DNA of 64,000 nt, from NCBI GenBank assembly GCA_024867545.1, contig JANFNE010000029.1:496001-560000 (forward strand), in the 5' to 3' direction. Shown in pieces: positions 62,236-64,000 of the stretch; the first letter of the stretch is position 1; every line of letters begins with the position of its first letter. Origin of the DNA: Phytopythium helicoides (Eukaryota > Oomycota > Peronosporomycetes > Pythiales > Pythiaceae). The position numbers and the translations under genes were made by a program. The notes beneath the pieces are model-generated. The model worked only from the letters and a program-made list of their open reading frames with translations. It did not search any database and was not told the origin of the DNA.

Positions 62236-63154
62236 AGTTGTTTTGTGCGGTAATCGGCGTGGTCTGTAGATACACCGGCAAGGATATTGCGTGATGAAGT
62301 ACGCTTTTGATCGCTCGTCATTGCGCCCACGAACCGCGAGGCGTTCAAATTGCATCGTGATGTGCAGGTGCATGCGAGTGGATCGACTCACAGACAATCG
62401 AGCAGTTGTGACGCGACAGCGTGGCCGCGAAAACGAACGGGTGGTCTCCGATGGCGCACAATCGGCCCGCCCAAGCGGATTGTGCCAATCGAAGCTCCTT
62501 GTCCAACTGTCCAGCGTCACCACCAGTCACTGACGGGGGTCCGTGACCACAAATCCACGGCAGTGCGTGTCGCTGGGCTGACTGACTTTGGACAGCGCGG
62601 TGCAAGGAGATGCGCTGGTGTGGCATCTCCCAATGATACGCTTTGGGGAGCCGCGATTGGCTGGAGGCACGCGTCGACTAAGAACTACTGTTCATCATGA
62701 AACCGCTTTGCAGATAGCTCGGAGAAGGTCACTCTCGATTGTATTTATCGAATATAACGTCATGAAACTGCCAAAGAGACTATTTAGGTGTCCTCCATCT
62801 GTCACGGTCATGGACTAGTCCAGCGTGGCACGGTGCCACGGTCTCAGCAGCCACCTGCACCTCTACCTCTTGCCGTTTGTATGGCGCTGCACTCCACATC
62901 GCTGATCACTTGATGCGTCCCCTTCCCTACGGTGTAAACTCCCGCTCGACCCGACGCTCCACGCTGCCTTTGCGCTCGGCAGCCAGTGCCAACCCGAGCT
63001 TCGCGAGGTTGGAGATGCGGCGGCTGCCCCATCTCCAAGGCAGTCGCTCGCTCTGGCGAGTGGTTGGCTACCACCTCCGCCAGCTCCGAGAGCTCGACGG
63101 CTGCCTCACTCTGCAACTTGCGCTGCCTTCGAGACCCCCGAGCCAGCTCCGACC
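62236..63154. other. Intergenic, nothing recognised
   Basis: 3' flank of the ABC transporter and 5' flank of the fifth BT1 gene. No domain-bearing ORF. Confidence 0.4.
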
Positions 63155-64000
63155 ATGACGCAGCCTTCGCCTGTCGACCCCGCGGGCATCAAGATCGAGT
63201 CGCCCATGGTCGCGTACCAGGACGCCAAGACGCCCCCCGCCGCGCTCGAGGGCGGCGCGCTGCGACCCGGAGGCGCCGAGTCGGTCTTCTCGCGCAAGCA
63301 CCTGGGCCTGCTGGCGCACATCGCGTCCGTGGGCGTCATCTACGGCGTCAACCTCAGCGTCATCTACTCGGTCATGAACAACTACCTCTACATGTCGGCA
63401 ACGCTCGTGGCCACGGCGCAGGCGCTCGTGCGCATCCCCTCGCACGCTGCGCATGTTTGCCGCCGCCTTCTCCGACTGCTACCCCATCTTTGGCTACCGC
63501 CGTCGCCCGTACCTCATGCTCGGCTGGACGCTCACCTTCGTCGCGTGCTTTCTCATGGCAGTCATCCCGCTCGGTGACCCGTACTACGGCGACGAGGACT
63601 TGTACGACATGGACATCTCCGAAATGACGGACGCGCAGCTTGCTACGATGAACTTCGACGCTCCAGACCACGGTATCAAGCTCATCTTCCTCTTCATGAT
63701 TGCCAACCTCGGCACGGTGATCGCCTTCGGACCCGCCGACGGATACATGATTGAGCTCGCGCAGCGCGAGCCTGAGAGCATTCGCGGCACGACGCAGTCG
63801 TACGTATCGCTCGTGCGCAACCTGTTCGCGATTCTCTCGGCCTTCTTGACGGGCCTGGCGCTCAACGGTATCGAGTACGGCGGGGACTTTTCGTGGACCA
63901 TGGGTTTCAACAACGTCATGTGGGTCTGCACGGCCTTCTCGTTCGTCACCATCCCACTTTGCTGGTTCTGCATCACGGAGGAGAAGAAGGAGCGTATCTC
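63155..64000 (+). pseudogene. BT1-family transporter 5, N-terminal part with a frame break, runs off the window
   Basis: It begins MTQPSPVDPAGIKIE, then GGALRPGG as in the other BT1 genes, and the first membrane segments. At about 63446 one extra base relative to the family alignment (PSH then LRMF, where the others read PTSFKVF) shifts the frame; the original frame stops at 63577. The next frame continues cleanly through SDCYPIFGYRRRPYLM, a central loop, IELAQREPESIRGTTQ and more membrane segments to the window end. It is more diverged from transporters 1-4 than they are from one another. The rest of the gene lies outside the window. One-base error or recent inactivation cannot be distinguished. 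Confidence 0.75.

Noticed and set aside
1..64000. CRISPR arrays, insertion sequences, rRNA genes
   Set aside because: None seen; the window is eukaryotic and no regularly spaced repeats, transposase or rRNA signatures were found.

Overview
The window looks like nuclear DNA of an oomycete (Phytophthora/Pythium-type; the species cannot be fixed from sequence alone). The grounds are: secreted AA17-type lytic polysaccharide monooxygenases with Thr/Pro-rich tails; a large local expansion of BT1/folate-biopterin-type transporters; proteins resembling the oomycete M96 (mating-specific) family; GC-rich compact genes, either intronless or with 57-73 nt GT-AG introns; and INR-like TCATT(T/C)(T/C) start motifs.

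Layout. 0.4-2.8 kb and 14.9-20.4 kb: five AA17 loci. Two are intact (402-1428 and 14929-15907), two are broken (1792-2845 and 17929-19025), one is divergent and lacks a visible start (19386-20357), and a decayed tail lies near 16.4-16.7 kb. 3.4-13.1 kb: a degraded ORF, a 911-aa disordered protein, a sphingomyelin-synthase-like membrane enzyme, a TIPIN/Csm3-like replication-fork protein and a FYVE-like/RING-H2 protein. 21-23 kb: small housekeeping genes (COA3-like, a short basic protein, a BART-domain protein). 23.3-31.6 kb: four BT1-family transporters, two on each strand, converging tail to tail; a fifth starts at 63.2 kb and runs off the window. 34.3-46.8 kb: two APC-family (ethanolamine-permease-like) transporters interleaved with two copper amine oxidases. 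47.7-56 kb: two M96-like genes and a sugar-phosphate-isomerase-like gene, built around an inverted repeat with arms of about 2 kb. 57-62 kb: an HSF-type transcription factor and an ABCC/MRP transporter.

How the genes may work together. The AA17 enzymes would act outside the cell on pectin-type polymers (known for the family). The APC/amine-oxidase block is the best candidate for a functional cluster: import of a small amine followed by oxidative deamination. This is inferred from gene content and order only. The BT1 array looks like lineage-specific amplification with at least one recent sequence-homogenised tract.

Caveats. Several otherwise well-conserved genes carry net one- or two-base frame disruptions, often in short G or C runs. 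Real pseudogenes and uncorrected base-call errors cannot be separated here. Exon boundaries were placed by eye from GT-AG sites, reading phase and agreement between paralogues.
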